A DNA stretch of 64,000 nucleotides from Rhodococcus sp. OK302 (GCF_002245895.1 NZ_NPJZ01000001.1:1-64000); one strand, 5' to 3'. Counted from the first letter of the stretch, positions 8,264 to 18,197 are shown. Notes: generated from the letters alone by a model not told the origin. Translations and numbers: made by a program.

Positions 8264-9925
8264 TCAGCTGCTGTAGAAGTCTGCATACTCTTGCCGAAGC
8301 TTGTATTTCAGGACTTTTCCGCCCACGGTCTCCGGGAATGATTCAACGAAAACGAGACCCTTCGGCGATTCGAATCCAGCCAGGTTGGCGCGGCAATACG
8401 CCAGCAGTTCGCCCGACGACACCTGCGACCCGTCCTCGGTGATCACCAAGGCAGTGACGGCCTCACCCCATCGCTCATGTGGCAGTCCGACAACCGTCGC
8501 ACGGGTCACCGCCGGGTGTTGAGCAAGGACGGCTTCGACGCGAATTGTCGCGACATTCTCACCGCCCGTCTTGACGATGTCCTTGTAGCGATCGACCATG
8601 ATGCGGTGGCCACTCTCACCGATGGCACAACTATCGCCGGAGTGAAACCACCCATCGGCAAACGCTTCTCGCGTTGCCTGCTCATCACGGTAGTAGCCCG
8701 AGCACACCACCGGCGAACGGTACACGGCCTCACCCGGACCATCTGCGGGGTCGACGATATCGCCGCCCGCGGGATCGACCACCTTCGACGCCAAGATGGG
8801 ACTGGGCACTCCCACATAGTTCTCGTTCGGGGCGGTCCTGGCATAGAGGTCGGACCACTCGTCAGGCCAGAAACGGTGACAAGCGATCGCCTCGGTCTGT
8901 CCGAAGATCGCGAAGACATTCAAATCGTTGCCGCAGTGTCGTTTCAACGAGGCGAGAACGGTCGGTGGCAGTGCAGCCCAGCCGTAGGTGATGTTGGTCA
9001 AACTGGAGGCGTCGAACTCTCGATTTTCCGTGAGGGTCTTGTCCACGGCTGCGGTCATCGCCGGAGATCCGGTAAACAGCGATGTCACTTTTTCGCGGTC
9101 GATCGCACGGCAGATTTGAGCCGGATCAGGTTTGCGTCCCATCACCAGCGTTCCGCCGCTGAGAATCGTGGACATACTGAACAGGTTGTCGCCGATGTGA
9201 TAAATGAGGGGGAGGAAACTGCACTGAACCAAGTCCGACTCGAACCGCAATCCGCGCGTCAGTGACAGCGCAAAACTGTATGCGGCAAAGTAACAAGCGT
9301 TGTGGGACAACATCACCCCCTTCGGCGCCGCGGTAGTACCGGACGTAAACAGAATCTCCCAGATGTCGTCGCCGTGGATAACGACATCCGGCTCCGTCGT
9401 AGGCTGCGCAGCGCAGAAATCTTCGAAAGTCTCGCTTCCGGCCACCGACACATCACCGAAGGGAATGCTGACACCCGCGCGAACTCCCCGACCTTCGAAC
9501 GACGTGGCTACCCGATCCCACAGGTCTGCATCTACCACGAGAAACTTGGGATCGGTGAGCTCGATCAAACCGTCGACCACGTCCGGCGCCATAAGGGTAT
9601 TGGCAGGAGCGCAGACCAAACCCGCCTTCGCGATGCCGAACTTCGCCAGCCACGCCTCGACGGAGTTGTCACAGTAGAGCATGACTACATCACCGCGCTG
9701 GAGCCCGCGATCTATCAGCCCGTTGGCAAATTGATTCGCCAACGCATTGGCCTGTGCATACGTCAACCGCTCGAACTTCTCACTCGCGTAGGCACCATCC
9801 CAACCGACAATTGCCGTCTTGTCCGGCTTGCTCCACGTCATGCGTTCCAGCAGATCGCCCACGGCAGTTCGATCCCACCGGTTGTCCGCGCGACGGTTGA
9901 CGAAGTCGTTTACGTTGATTGGCAC
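8264..9925 (-). CDS. Acyl-CoA synthetase / AMP-dependent acid-CoA ligase (second)
   Basis: A 553-residue ANL-family ligase. The adenylate motif ILFTSGTTAAPKGVM lies near residue 190, FGQTEAIACH near 335, FADGWFHSGDS near 425 and the terminal Lys motif ETVGGKVLKYKLRQ near 535. The start is GTG at 9925 with GAAGAGGA upstream. It follows the acyl-CoA dehydrogenase after an 80-bp gap, the longest in this operon. It differs substantially from the neighbouring ligase, so two distinct acids, or a parent acid and a breakdown product, may be activated. Confidence 0.88.
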   Translation of the reverse strand: MPINVNDFVNRRADNRWDRTAVGDLLERMTWSKPDKTAIVGWDGAYASEKFERLTYAQANALANQFANGLIDRGLQRGDVVMLYCDNSVEAWLAKFGIAKAGLVCAPANTLMAPDVVDGLIELTDPKFLVVDADLWDRVATSFEGRGVRAGVSIPFGDVSVAGSETFEDFCAAQPTTEPDVVIHGDDIWEILFTSGTTAAPKGVMLSHNACYFAAYSFALSLTRGLRFESDLVQCSFLPLIYHIGDNLFSMSTILSGGTLVMGRKPDPAQICRAIDREKVTSLFTGSPAMTAAVDKTLTENREFDASSLTNITYGWAALPPTVLASLKRHCGNDLNVFAIFGQTEAIACHRFWPDEWSDLYARTAPNENYVGVPSPILASKVVDPAGGDIVDPADGPGEAVYRSPVVCSGYYRDEQATREAFADGWFHSGDSCAIGESGHRIMVDRYKDIVKTGGENVATIRVEAVLAQHPAVTRATVVGLPHERWGEAVTALVITEDGSQVSSGELLAYCRANLAGFESPKGLVFVESFPETVGGKVLKYKLRQEYADFYSS

Positions 9926-9945
9926 AGCGTCCTCTTCTCGGAAAG

Positions 9946-9972
9946 ACGTATTGTCGGATAAGTCGTATTGTC
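9946..9972. promoter_or_regulatory. 9-bp direct repeat in the gap before the second ligase
   Basis: CGTATTGTC occurs at 9946-9954 and 9964-9972, 18 bp apart, just upstream of the minus-strand ligase start. On the minus strand these read GACAATACG. Same-face spacing and the wider gap suggest a regulator site or an internal promoter. This is weak evidence. Confidence 0.3.
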
Positions 9973-10005
9973 AGGAAGGCCTAGTCTGTCGCGAAATATG
10001 GTTTG

Positions 10006-11157
10006 TCAGTATGACTTCGGAAGTTTGAGGCTATGCTGTGCGACGTAGTTGAGGATCATTTCGCGACTGACCGGGGCCACGCGCAAGAGGCGTGCGATCG
10101 ACCACTGGGGAATCAATCCGAACTCGGTACTGAAACCATTTCCGCCGTGGATCTGAATCGCGGTATCGGCCGCACCGACGGCAGCCTCGGCAGCGGCGTA
10201 CTTCGCTATATTCGCCGCCTCACCCGCAGGCTTGCCGTTCTCGTAGAGCCACGCAGCTTTGGCGGTCATCATCGCAGCGAGTTCTACTTCGATCTTCGCT
10301 TTCGCAAGCGGATGCGAAACACCTTGGTAAGTACCGATCGACGGTCCCCAGACAGTGCGGGTACGCGCATAGTCCGCGGCCCGTTCGACGACGTAGCGGC
10401 CGACGCCGACGCACAGTGCCGCGCCGGTGATGCGCTCGGGATTCAGTCCGTCGAAAACCTGACGGAACCCGTCATGCTCGGTTCCGAGCAAATTAGCGGC
10501 AGGAACACGTACGTTGTCGAAGTGCAATGTGAACTGCTTTTCCGGCAGGCTCACACCGACCGGGAGCAGGTTCTTCACCAGACCGGGAGCGTCGGTCGGT
10601 ACCAGGAACAGCGACATCGTGGGCCGGCCTTGGGCATCAGTGCCGGAACGTGTCACTACGACAAGCGCTTCGGCTTCATCGACTCCGGAAATGTAGTACT
10701 TGGTTCCGTTGAGCACATAGTCGTCACCGTCGCGGACCGCAGAGGTGGAGATACTGTGTGAATTCGATCCCGCATCGGGCTCGGTGATGGCGAAGACCAC
10801 CTTTGCGTCACCGGAGGCCATGCGCGGCAACCAGTTCTGACGCTGGTCCTCCGTTCCGTACTTGGTGATCAGTTCGCCGGAGATTGCGCTGGATACCAAA
10901 AGCAGCAGCTGCGGACAGCCGTGCGCAGCGGTTTCCTCACACACGATCGCCAGTTCTGTCATACCGGCTCCGCCGCCGCCGTATTCCTCGGGCAGGTTGA
11001 TGCCGATGAAACCGTGATCCGCGAGATCTTTCCACAGTTCGTGAGTCGGCTCATGAGCGGCGGCGCGCTCGGCGTAGTACTCGGGTCCGTACTTGTCGGT
11101 GATAGCGCCGATTGCTCGGCGAAGGTCCTGATGCTCTACAGATTCTTCGAAGTTCAT
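10006..11157 (-). CDS. Acyl-CoA dehydrogenase
   Basis: A 383-residue FAD enzyme introducing an alpha-beta double bond into an acyl-CoA. Family signatures include AITEPDAGSNSHSI near residue 125, the NGTKYYISG region near 150 and the C-terminal IQIHGGNGFSTEFG near 345. The length is normal for short/branched-chain types. ATG 11157 is preferred; a TTG at 11166 overlaps the stop of the upstream AtuA gene. In the operon it should act before the carboxylase, as citronellyl- or isovaleryl-CoA dehydrogenase do in the Atu and Liu pathways. Confidence 0.9.
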   Translation of the reverse strand: MNFEESVEHQDLRRAIGAITDKYGPEYYAERAAAHEPTHELWKDLADHGFIGINLPEEYGGGGAGMTELAIVCEETAAHGCPQLLLLVSSAISGELITKYGTEDQRQNWLPRMASGDAKVVFAITEPDAGSNSHSISTSAVRDGDDYVLNGTKYYISGVDEAEALVVVTRSGTDAQGRPTMSLFLVPTDAPGLVKNLLPVGVSLPEKQFTLHFDNVRVPAANLLGTEHDGFRQVFDGLNPERITGAALCVGVGRYVVERAADYARTRTVWGPSIGTYQGVSHPLAKAKIEVELAAMMTAKAAWLYENGKPAGEAANIAKYAAAEAAVGAADTAIQIHGGNGFSTEFGLIPQWSIARLLRVAPVSREMILNYVAQHSLKLPKSY

Positions 11158-11162
11158 GTGTG

Positions 11163-12959
11163 TCAACCAATCAGCTCGTCGGGAATGTCAGTGTGCCGGG
11201 CGCGGAGATACTCGCCGAGGCCTTTCGCTTGCGGATCGGAGCGGGTCGACGACGCGACGCCATCTCCGAGAAATCCGACGACCACGAAGTTGAGTGCCCG
11301 CAAGTTCGGGAACTCGTATCGGTGCACCACCAGCCCCTCGGCCTCGGGAACCAGTTTGCGAAATTGATCCACGGTCAGGTGAGCGCGCAGCCAGTCCCAG
11401 CGTTCGGCGGTGTCGGTCCATACTCCGACATTGGCCTTACCGCCCTTGTCTCCGGATCGGGCCGCAGCAACGGTTCCGAGCGCTCGACGGGACGTGACTC
11501 TCGGAAGTGTCGCTGCAACAGACTCATTGGTGTCGATCTGTTGCGTCGACTCGGCAACGAGTGCACTGTGCGGAATCGTCTCACGCGTACCGTCGGCATG
11601 GCAGACCACCTGCTCGACCTCGTCCGCGGGAATCAGCGCCGGCCAGTACACACCGAATTCCGATGCTGACGACGGAGGCGTCGTGGTGTGGAATCCCGCG
11701 TAGCCGGCAAGCGACAGTTCGACAACTGCATTGGAGAAGGCCCGGTCGACCTTGGTACGGTCGCGGTCCTTCACTGTTACCCGTAGGTGCGCAACAGCCT
11801 GCGCCATCGTCGACGGGTCCTCGACGTCGTAACGAAGCAGTTGCACATCGGTCTCATCGAAAGCGTCTCGGCCACCGAGGATCTCGAAAAGTTCCTCCTG
11901 TGCCCACTGCGCCTTCTCTGCGATATCGAGGCCGGTGAGCACCAACGTCATGGTGTTGCGGTAGCCGCCGATGTAATTCATCGCCACCTTCAATGTCGGC
12001 GGTGGGGCCGAACCGCGCGTGCCGCACACTCTGACCCGGTTGTCTCCCTCGGACGTGATGGTCAGGGTGTCGAAATGGGCAATCACATCGGGATTCAGGT
12101 ACGCGGGCGCATCAACTTCGTAAAGCAACTGAGCGGTGACAGTGCCCGGCGAGACGAGTCCGCCGGTGCCGTCCAGCTTGGTGATGACAAAACTGCCGTC
12201 GTGCGCGAGTTCGGCGATCGGCGATCCCGGGTATCGACGATCGACGATCTCCGCAATCTGCGAGTAGTTTCCGCCGCACGCCTGCGGGCCGCATTCGATC
12301 ACGTGGCCCGCCGCAACAGCGCCGGCCAATGCGTCGAAGTCCGTGCGGTCCCACCCGTGCCACCAGGCCCCGACGCCGACCACCAGAGCCGCATCGGTGA
12401 CCCGTGGGCAGATCACGACATCGGCCCCGCGCTGTAGCGCCGACGCGATACCCCAGCCGCCGAGGTAGGCATTCGCGGATACGGGATCAGCACCGGACTC
12501 GGCCAAGGTGATGTCCTTGTCCAGATGCCGGAACTGATGGCCCGCGGCCTGCAGCACTTCAAGTCGAGGCCGTAAGTCATCCCCTTCGATGTGGGCGACG
12601 GAGAGGTTCACTCCGGCGTCGGCTGCGACTGCCCGGATCTGCTCGGCCAAGCCGGCGGGGTTCAAGCCGCCCGCATTGACCACGACCTTGATTCCCTTGT
12701 CTGCGCAGGTATTCACGACCGCCCGGAACTGCTCGAGGAATGTCTTCGCGTATCCGGTGCTCGGATCCTTCTTCTTCGACTTCCACAGTATGAGCATGGT
12801 GAGTTCGGCCAAGTAGTCTCCGGTGACGACATCGACCACTCCGGCGGGATCCGCTAGGGAGCCCTCGACCATCTCCTTGAACGCATCGAAGCGGTCGCCG
12901 TAAAATCCCGACACATTCCCGATTCGTACGGGTCTGCGGTGAACTGCGGATTCGGTCAT
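11163..12959 (-). CDS. AtuA / DUF1446 family protein
   Basis: A 598-residue protein of the acyclic terpene utilisation AtuA family (DUF1446), similar to M. tuberculosis Rv0976c. The main domain fills about residues 10-460, with conserved VRIGNVSGFYGDR, VVNAGGLNPAG, HIEGDDL and VIECGPQACGGNY. The C-terminal about 100 residues (AAARSGDKGGKANVGVW...) are the small domain typical of the family. The biochemical role is not established; it is tied by context to terpenoid or branched acyl-CoA breakdown. ATGA overlaps join it to the gene upstream, and it ends 6 bp before the dehydrogenase start, so coupled translation is likely. Confidence 0.85.
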   Translation of the reverse strand: MTESAVHRRPVRIGNVSGFYGDRFDAFKEMVEGSLADPAGVVDVVTGDYLAELTMLILWKSKKKDPSTGYAKTFLEQFRAVVNTCADKGIKVVVNAGGLNPAGLAEQIRAVAADAGVNLSVAHIEGDDLRPRLEVLQAAGHQFRHLDKDITLAESGADPVSANAYLGGWGIASALQRGADVVICPRVTDAALVVGVGAWWHGWDRTDFDALAGAVAAGHVIECGPQACGGNYSQIAEIVDRRYPGSPIAELAHDGSFVITKLDGTGGLVSPGTVTAQLLYEVDAPAYLNPDVIAHFDTLTITSEGDNRVRVCGTRGSAPPPTLKVAMNYIGGYRNTMTLVLTGLDIAEKAQWAQEELFEILGGRDAFDETDVQLLRYDVEDPSTMAQAVAHLRVTVKDRDRTKVDRAFSNAVVELSLAGYAGFHTTTPPSSASEFGVYWPALIPADEVEQVVCHADGTRETIPHSALVAESTQQIDTNESVAATLPRVTSRRALGTVAAARSGDKGGKANVGVWTDTAERWDWLRAHLTVDQFRKLVPEAEGLVVHRYEFPNLRALNFVVVGFLGDGVASSTRSDPQAKGLGEYLRARHTDIPDELIG

Positions 12960-13774
12960 GAGTTTTCTCCCGTCGCAATCGCTGCGGAACTGCGAGATCG
13001 GCCAGGCCCGGGTGCGCCGGCGTAGGCCTGGGCGATTCCCATCCAGGACTGTGCCACAACACCTTCCGCTTCGAGAGCGGTATCGGAGAAATTGCGGCGC
13101 TGGGTGACGACAAGTACGAAGTCGGCGGCCGGTCCGGTTACGCGATGCTCAGCAGTCTCGGGCCCCCAACTCCAAATCTCCGAAGAGTCCGGTGCCTGTA
13201 ATTCGACACGTACCGGTTCGGCCGGTACCGCCCGGTCGTTGAGAGTGTGGGAGAAGGCGAAAGTGCTCACACCTAAGTGGGCGATGCTGCGTAGTCCGGC
13301 GCTCGGCGGATGAATCACTCCCAGCGTGTCGAAGATGTCCTGACCGTGAGCCCAGGTTTCCATCAGCCTGGCAGTGGCCGACGACGCGACGCTCATCTCG
13401 GGCCCGTACCAAGGAATCCGTTTCCGAGAGTCGTTGGCAGCGAAGGCGTCCAAGAGCCCAGCTCGGGATTCGGAGAACCACGTCAGGAGGTCCCCCACAG
13501 TCAGGTGTCGATATTCCTCCGCGACCAGGTCGGGAAAGTTTTCTCCACGCGCCATGAGCGCAGTTGCCTCGCGCCGGAACGTGTCGGCATCCGACATCGC
13601 GGTGACCGCAGCATCGTCGAAGTACGCCAAATGTGAGACCTGGTCCCGGATGGACCAGCCTTCGGCTGGTGTCGGGGTCTCCCACTGCGGAGGTTCCAAG
13701 TCAGTCAGCACATCGCGGATCGCGTCCGATTCGCCGCGCAAGTCGTGCAATAGGGCTGGGTAGTCGACTGCCAT
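12956..13774 (-). CDS. TIGR03084-family metal-binding protein (DinB/MDMPI-like)
   Basis: A 272-residue protein of the actinobacterial TIGR03084 family. The N-terminal half is a DinB/mycothiol-dependent maleylpyruvate isomerase type bundle: WSIRDQVSHLAYFDDAA near residue 40 and METWAHGQDIFDTLG near 150 carry the His residues likely to hold a divalent metal. The C-terminal part is the wHTH-like extension of the family. The ATG at 13774 overlaps the stop of the enoyl-CoA hydratase (TAATG), fixing the start; a longer frame would run deep into that gene. Its function is unknown; linkage suggests a mycothiol- or metal-dependent step in this pathway. Confidence 0.8.
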   Translation of the reverse strand: MAVDYPALLHDLRGESDAIRDVLTDLEPPQWETPTPAEGWSIRDQVSHLAYFDDAAVTAMSDADTFRREATALMARGENFPDLVAEEYRHLTVGDLLTWFSESRAGLLDAFAANDSRKRIPWYGPEMSVASSATARLMETWAHGQDIFDTLGVIHPPSAGLRSIAHLGVSTFAFSHTLNDRAVPAEPVRVELQAPDSSEIWSWGPETAEHRVTGPAADFVLVVTQRRNFSDTALEAEGVVAQSWMGIAQAYAGAPGPGRSRSSAAIATGENS

Positions 13775-14538
13775 TACTTCCCTTTCCACTGTGGGGTGCG
13801 CTTCTCCTTGAACGACAGCATGCCTTCTTGGGCATCCTCGCTCAAATAGACTGGCTCCCATATTTGTTCGGCTCGATCAAACGATTCACTGAGCGGATAC
13901 TCCGCGGTCAACGCGGTAGTTTTCTTCCCGGCCGCGACAGAGAGCGGCGCATTGGCCGCAATCAATTCAGCGAGTTCCTGTGTCCGCTCGTGCAGTTCGT
14001 CAGGCTCCGCGAGTTGATTGACAAAGCCGACGTCGTACGCCCGTTGCGCCGTCAGCGGGGCGCCGGTGAGGACCACTTCCATGGCAAGTCGGGGCGGAAT
14101 CATTCGCGAAAGCGGTGCAGCCCAGGGTGATCCCCGACCGATTTTCGCTTCTGTAATTGCGAATCGAGCTGTTGTGGACGCAACGCACAGGTCGGTTGTC
14201 TGCGCCAGCAGGAAGCCTCCACCGAAGGCCACCCCGTTCACAGCCGCGATGGTCGGCTTGTCCACCATGATGTTGCGACCGAACTGGGGAACAAAATCGA
14301 CCGGTGGCACCGTCAGCTTTGCGTCCGACATCTCCTTGAGATCACCGCCCGCACAGAACGCCTTCTCTCCGGTGCCGGTGATGACAAGGACTTTGGCCGT
14401 GTCATCCGTGTTGAAGCGGCGGACCCCGTCGAAGAGTCCGTCGCGCACCGCCTTGTTGAGACTGTTGCGAGCATCCGGGCGATTGATGGTCAGCCAGGCA
14501 ATCGAATTCCGAACGTCGTAGATAACTTCATCGGTCAT
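13774..14538 (-). CDS. Enoyl-CoA hydratase/isomerase (crotonase)
   Basis: A 254-residue crotonase-family enzyme. The oxyanion-hole regions are visible as AFCAGGDLKEM near residue 65 and AAVNGVAFGGGFLLAQTTDLCVAS near 95-120. Glu in ITEAKIGRGSPWAA marks the active-site loop. Its start overlaps the carboxylase alpha stop (ATGA) and its stop overlaps the next ATG. By analogy with AtuE and LiuC it should hydrate the carboxylated enoyl-CoA product. It is related to EchA7 of M. tuberculosis by context. Confidence 0.88.
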   Translation of the reverse strand: MTDEVIYDVRNSIAWLTINRPDARNSLNKAVRDGLFDGVRRFNTDDTAKVLVITGTGEKAFCAGGDLKEMSDAKLTVPPVDFVPQFGRNIMVDKPTIAAVNGVAFGGGFLLAQTTDLCVASTTARFAITEAKIGRGSPWAAPLSRMIPPRLAMEVVLTGAPLTAQRAYDVGFVNQLAEPDELHERTQELAELIAANAPLSVAAGKKTTALTAEYPLSESFDRAEQIWEPVYLSEDAQEGMLSFKEKRTPQWKGK

Positions 14539-16541
14539 TCGATGCCCACCTCGGCCTCGTCCGCAATGATCATCAGCACCTGACCGGCCTCCACCTGCAT
14601 GCCGACGGCCACGGGAAGCGTCGCGACGATCCCGGACGAAGGGGCACGCACGGTGTGCTCCATCTTCATCGCCTCGAGGACCAGAACGGGATCGCCCAAC
14701 GCGACCTCCTGTCCCTCGCTCACTTCGATCCGGACTACCGTGCCTGGCATCGGCGCCATCAACGAACCCGGCTCACCTACCGTACTCGGATCGGTAAACC
14801 GTTCCACCTCAATCAATTCCGTCGACCCGAGCGCGCTGTCGACATAGTGAGCAGCACCGGACCGGGTCACCCGGTAGCGCCGACGAACACCGTCGATCGC
14901 TGCGTCCACCAGCGAACACGACACCTCGATCAGCTCGACCGACTCAGGCTTCCAGTCGCCGCTCTGCGCCGTGACGCCGTCGCGGCCGAAGCGGTAACTC
15001 ACGTCTATTTCATCGTCACAGCACCGATAGGTGACGGATTGTGGCCCACTGACCAGAGTGCGGAATCCGGAGGGCAGTCCGGGCAGGACCGGAGTGCTTG
15101 TCCGGCGGCCTGCCTGCGCGGCCAATGCAGCGACGAGAGCATGAATCTTCCTCGCCTGATCGGCATCTCGCCTGAGCATCAGCTCAGCCGCATCGTGACG
15201 AGCGAGATAGCCGGTGTCGGTCTTGCCTTCCCGGAACTCGGATTCGCACAAGATTCCGACAAGCAAATCCCGGTTGGTGGTCACGCCGTGCACGGTTGTC
15301 TCCGCCAGTGCGCGCGCCACGAGGTTGCGCGCTTCCTCGCGGTCACGCCCGTATCCGATCACCTTCGCGAGCATCGGGTCGTAGAACGTAGTGACCTCAG
15401 ATCCGGATCGAAAGCCCGCATCGATTCGGAGACCGGGGAATTCGGGAAATTCCAAGGTAGTCAGCGTCCCGGAAACCGGGATGAACCCCGCAGCCACGTC
15501 TTCGGCATACAGACGAACCTCGATGGCGTGCCCACGCGGCGTCACATCGAGCATCTCTTCCGGCAACGGCGCACCGGACGCAACGAGCAACTGTCCACGA
15601 ACCAGGTCGATACCGGTGACCATTTCAGTGACCGGATGCTCTACCTGCAAGCGGGTATTGACCTCGAGAAAGTAGAACGACCCGTCGGGCGCCATCACGA
15701 ATTCCACTGTGCCGGCGCCTTCGTAGGCCAATGCCTTGCCGGCAGTGACCGCCGCCCGCCCAAGTTCGGCGCGCAGTTCCGCATCCACCGCAGTCGACGG
15801 CGATTCCTCGATGATCTTCTGGTACCGACGCTGGATGGAACATTCCCGCTCGCCCAGGTGCACAAGGGTTCCGTGACTGTCGCCGAAGATTTGCATCTCG
15901 ATATGGCGCGGCGATTCGACAAACTTTTCGAGGAAGACCGTTCCGTTTCCGAAAGCAGACGCAGCCTCTCGTCGAGCGCTCTGCACCGCCTCGACCAGTT
16001 CTGACTCGTCAATGACCATGCGCATACCGCGTCCACCGCCACCGAAAGCTGCCTTGACCAGGACGGGGAAGCCGATACGCCGGGCAGCCTCGATGAGTGC
16101 CTGCGGGTCCGCGCTGTCGTCACTGTCGATAGTGATTCCCGGCAACACCGGAACGCCGGCGTCTTCCATGATGCGCTTGGCCTCGATCTTCGAGCCCATC
16201 GCCGCAATGGCCTCCGGACTGGGGCCGACAAAGATGATGCCGGCCGCAGCACAGGAGCGAGCGAAACCCTCATTCTCCGAAAGGAACCCGTAGCCAGGAT
16301 GGATCGCGTCGGCACCGGTTCGCTCTGCCGCCGCGAGAACCAGGTCTCCGCGCAGATAGGTGTCGGCGGGGGCCGTCCCTTTCAGATGCACCGACTCGTC
16401 GGCTTCCTGAACATAGGGCGCATTCTGGTCTGCATCCGAATACAGAGCCACCGTGCCGATATTCATCTGCCGGGCGGTGCGAATGATGCGCGACGCGATC
16501 TCTCCGCGATTTGCGATCAGCAGTTTGGTGATTGTCGTCAT
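14535..16541 (-). CDS. Acyl-CoA carboxylase alpha subunit (biotin carboxylase + BCCP), AccA2-like
   Basis: A 668-residue subunit. Residues 5-450 form the biotin carboxylase with ATP-grasp (KAAFGGGGRGMRMV near 155, ECSIQRRYQKIIEESP near 230, FLEVNTRLQVEHPVTE near 285). The C-terminus is the biotinyl domain with the biotin Lys in LVLEAMKMEHT near 625. It carboxylates biotin with bicarbonate and ATP and partners the beta subunit encoded immediately upstream (7 bp gap). Domain order and size match methylcrotonyl/geranyl-CoA carboxylase alpha and M. tuberculosis AccA2 (about 667 aa). The acyl-CoA substrate is set by the beta subunit and is unknown. Confidence 0.9.
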   Translation of the reverse strand: MTTITKLLIANRGEIASRIIRTARQMNIGTVALYSDADQNAPYVQEADESVHLKGTAPADTYLRGDLVLAAAERTGADAIHPGYGFLSENEGFARSCAAAGIIFVGPSPEAIAAMGSKIEAKRIMEDAGVPVLPGITIDSDDSADPQALIEAARRIGFPVLVKAAFGGGGRGMRMVIDESELVEAVQSARREAASAFGNGTVFLEKFVESPRHIEMQIFGDSHGTLVHLGERECSIQRRYQKIIEESPSTAVDAELRAELGRAAVTAGKALAYEGAGTVEFVMAPDGSFYFLEVNTRLQVEHPVTEMVTGIDLVRGQLLVASGAPLPEEMLDVTPRGHAIEVRLYAEDVAAGFIPVSGTLTTLEFPEFPGLRIDAGFRSGSEVTTFYDPMLAKVIGYGRDREEARNLVARALAETTVHGVTTNRDLLVGILCESEFREGKTDTGYLARHDAAELMLRRDADQARKIHALVAALAAQAGRRTSTPVLPGLPSGFRTLVSGPQSVTYRCCDDEIDVSYRFGRDGVTAQSGDWKPESVELIEVSCSLVDAAIDGVRRRYRVTRSGAAHYVDSALGSTELIEVERFTDPSTVGEPGSLMAPMPGTVVRIEVSEGQEVALGDPVLVLEAMKMEHTVRAPSSGIVATLPVAVGMQVEAGQVLMIIADEAEVGIE

Positions 16542-16548
16542 CGAATTC

Positions 16549-18147
16549 TCACATCCTGAAAACGCCGTAGCCGCGACGGCCGGCGACCTGATTGGAATGG
16601 GCAGCGGACAGCGCTAACCCCAGCACCGACCGGGTATCCCGCGGATCTATGACGCCATCGTCATATACCCGCGCCGAGACGAAGAAGGGGTGCGACTCGT
16701 CCTCGATCTGCCGCTCGATCTCGGCGGTGCGCTTCGCGTCCGCCTCTACATCGAACTCACGGCCGGCCGACTCCGCCGAGGCTTTGGCAACGATCGACAT
16801 GACGCCCGCCAACTGCGGCGCACCCATGACCGCGAGTTTCGCGTTGACCCAGGTGAACATGAATCGTGGATCGAATGCACGCCCGGACATTCCGTAGTTG
16901 CCCGCGCCGAAAGACCCGCCCATGTTGACAGTGATGTGAGGGACCGTGCTGTTCGTGACGGCGTTGATCATCTTGGAGCCGTCCTTGATGATGCCGCCCT
17001 GCTCATATTCCGTACCGACCATGTAGCCGGTTGTGTTCTGCAAGAAGATCAGTGGCGTGTCGGTCTGGTTGGCCAGCAGAATGAACTCGGTGGCCTTCTT
17101 GGCCTCCTCGCTGAACAGAACTCCGCGAGCGTTCGCGAGGATTCCGACGGGAAATCCATGTATGGAAGCCCACCCGGTGACGAGGCTGGTACCCCATCGA
17201 GGTTTGTACTCCGAGAACCTGGAACCGTCTGCCACCCGAGCGATGACATCGCGGGGATCGAAGGGCGTGCGCGGGTCGCCCGACGCAACGCCGAGGAGTT
17301 CAGCCGCGTCGTAGAGCGGCTGGTCGGCGGGCAAGCTCGGGCCGGGACCGAGCTTGCTCCAGTTGAGGTGCTCGAGGATGTCACGGCCGATACGGATGCA
17401 ATCGGCCTCGTCCACGGCGAAGTGATCCGCCAAACCTGATATGCGCGAATGCATGTCAGCGCCACCGAGAGCTTCGTCATCGGCTTCCTCTCCGGTGGCC
17501 ATCTTGACCAACGGAGGGCCGCCGAGAAAAACCTTGGCTTGTTTGTCTACGAGAACCGCGTAGTCGCACATGCCCGGCACGTACGCGCCGCCTGCCGTGG
17601 AGTTACCGAAGACCAGCGCGATCGTCGGTATACCCATCGACGACATCTCGGTGAGATCGTGAAATATCTTGCCGGCGGAGACAAACAGATCCGACTGGGT
17701 CGGCAAGTCTGCGCCACCCGATTCCACCAGGTAGACCACGGGTAGCCGGTTGGTGCGTGCAATCTCCAACGCTCGGAGGTTCTTTCGCAAGGTGTAGGGG
17801 TTCATAGTGCCGCCGCGCACCGTCGGATCGTGCGCAATGATCATGCACTCGATACCCGAAACTACGCCCACTCCGGTGACGATGGCTGCGCCGACGTTGA
17901 ACTGCGTGCCCCACGCCGCCAGTGCCGACAGTTCCATGAACGGGGCGTCACGGTCGAGGAGGAGTTCGATCCGTTCCCGAGCGAGCAACCTGCCACGGTC
18001 GTGGTGACGCTGGACGTAGCGCGCTCCACCGCCCGCCGCAACCAGTTCGAGCTGCTCGTCAAGTGCCGCAACAGCGGCAAGTTGGACTACGCGATTCTCT
18101 TGATACGTCGTTGATGACGTATCAATTTCTGACTTGATTACGGGCAT
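16549..18147 (-). CDS. Acyl-CoA carboxylase beta subunit (carboxyltransferase), AccD2-like
   Basis: A 532-residue carboxyltransferase and first gene of the operon. It has N- and C-terminal crotonase-like halves. MCC/GCC-type signatures include GGAYVPGMCDY, FLGGPPLVKMATGEE and ALGGADMHSRISGLADH. Compared with methylcrotonyl-CoA carboxylase, the loop after VESGGADLPTQSDLF seems about four residues shorter and changed, so the acyl pocket probably differs. The ATG at 18147 is preferred; an in-frame extension to 18201 would cover the likely operator. The gene order beta-alpha-hydratase-TIGR03084-AtuA-dehydrogenase mirrors accD2/accA2-type loci. Confidence 0.9.
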   Translation of the reverse strand: MPVIKSEIDTSSTTYQENRVVQLAAVAALDEQLELVAAGGGARYVQRHHDRGRLLARERIELLLDRDAPFMELSALAAWGTQFNVGAAIVTGVGVVSGIECMIIAHDPTVRGGTMNPYTLRKNLRALEIARTNRLPVVYLVESGGADLPTQSDLFVSAGKIFHDLTEMSSMGIPTIALVFGNSTAGGAYVPGMCDYAVLVDKQAKVFLGGPPLVKMATGEEADDEALGGADMHSRISGLADHFAVDEADCIRIGRDILEHLNWSKLGPGPSLPADQPLYDAAELLGVASGDPRTPFDPRDVIARVADGSRFSEYKPRWGTSLVTGWASIHGFPVGILANARGVLFSEEAKKATEFILLANQTDTPLIFLQNTTGYMVGTEYEQGGIIKDGSKMINAVTNSTVPHITVNMGGSFGAGNYGMSGRAFDPRFMFTWVNAKLAVMGAPQLAGVMSIVAKASAESAGREFDVEADAKRTAEIERQIEDESHPFFVSARVYDDGVIDPRDTRSVLGLALSAAHSNQVAGRRGYGVFRM

Positions 18148-18197
18148 CCCCACGCCCTTTCGTCTCGAGGTGTCCAGCAGGGCGATGGCCAAGAACA

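Noticed and set aside
14655..16004. 449-codon plus frame opposite the biotin carboxylase
   Set aside because: Antisense to a gene with clear ATP-grasp and biotin motifs; the product has no recognisable feature.
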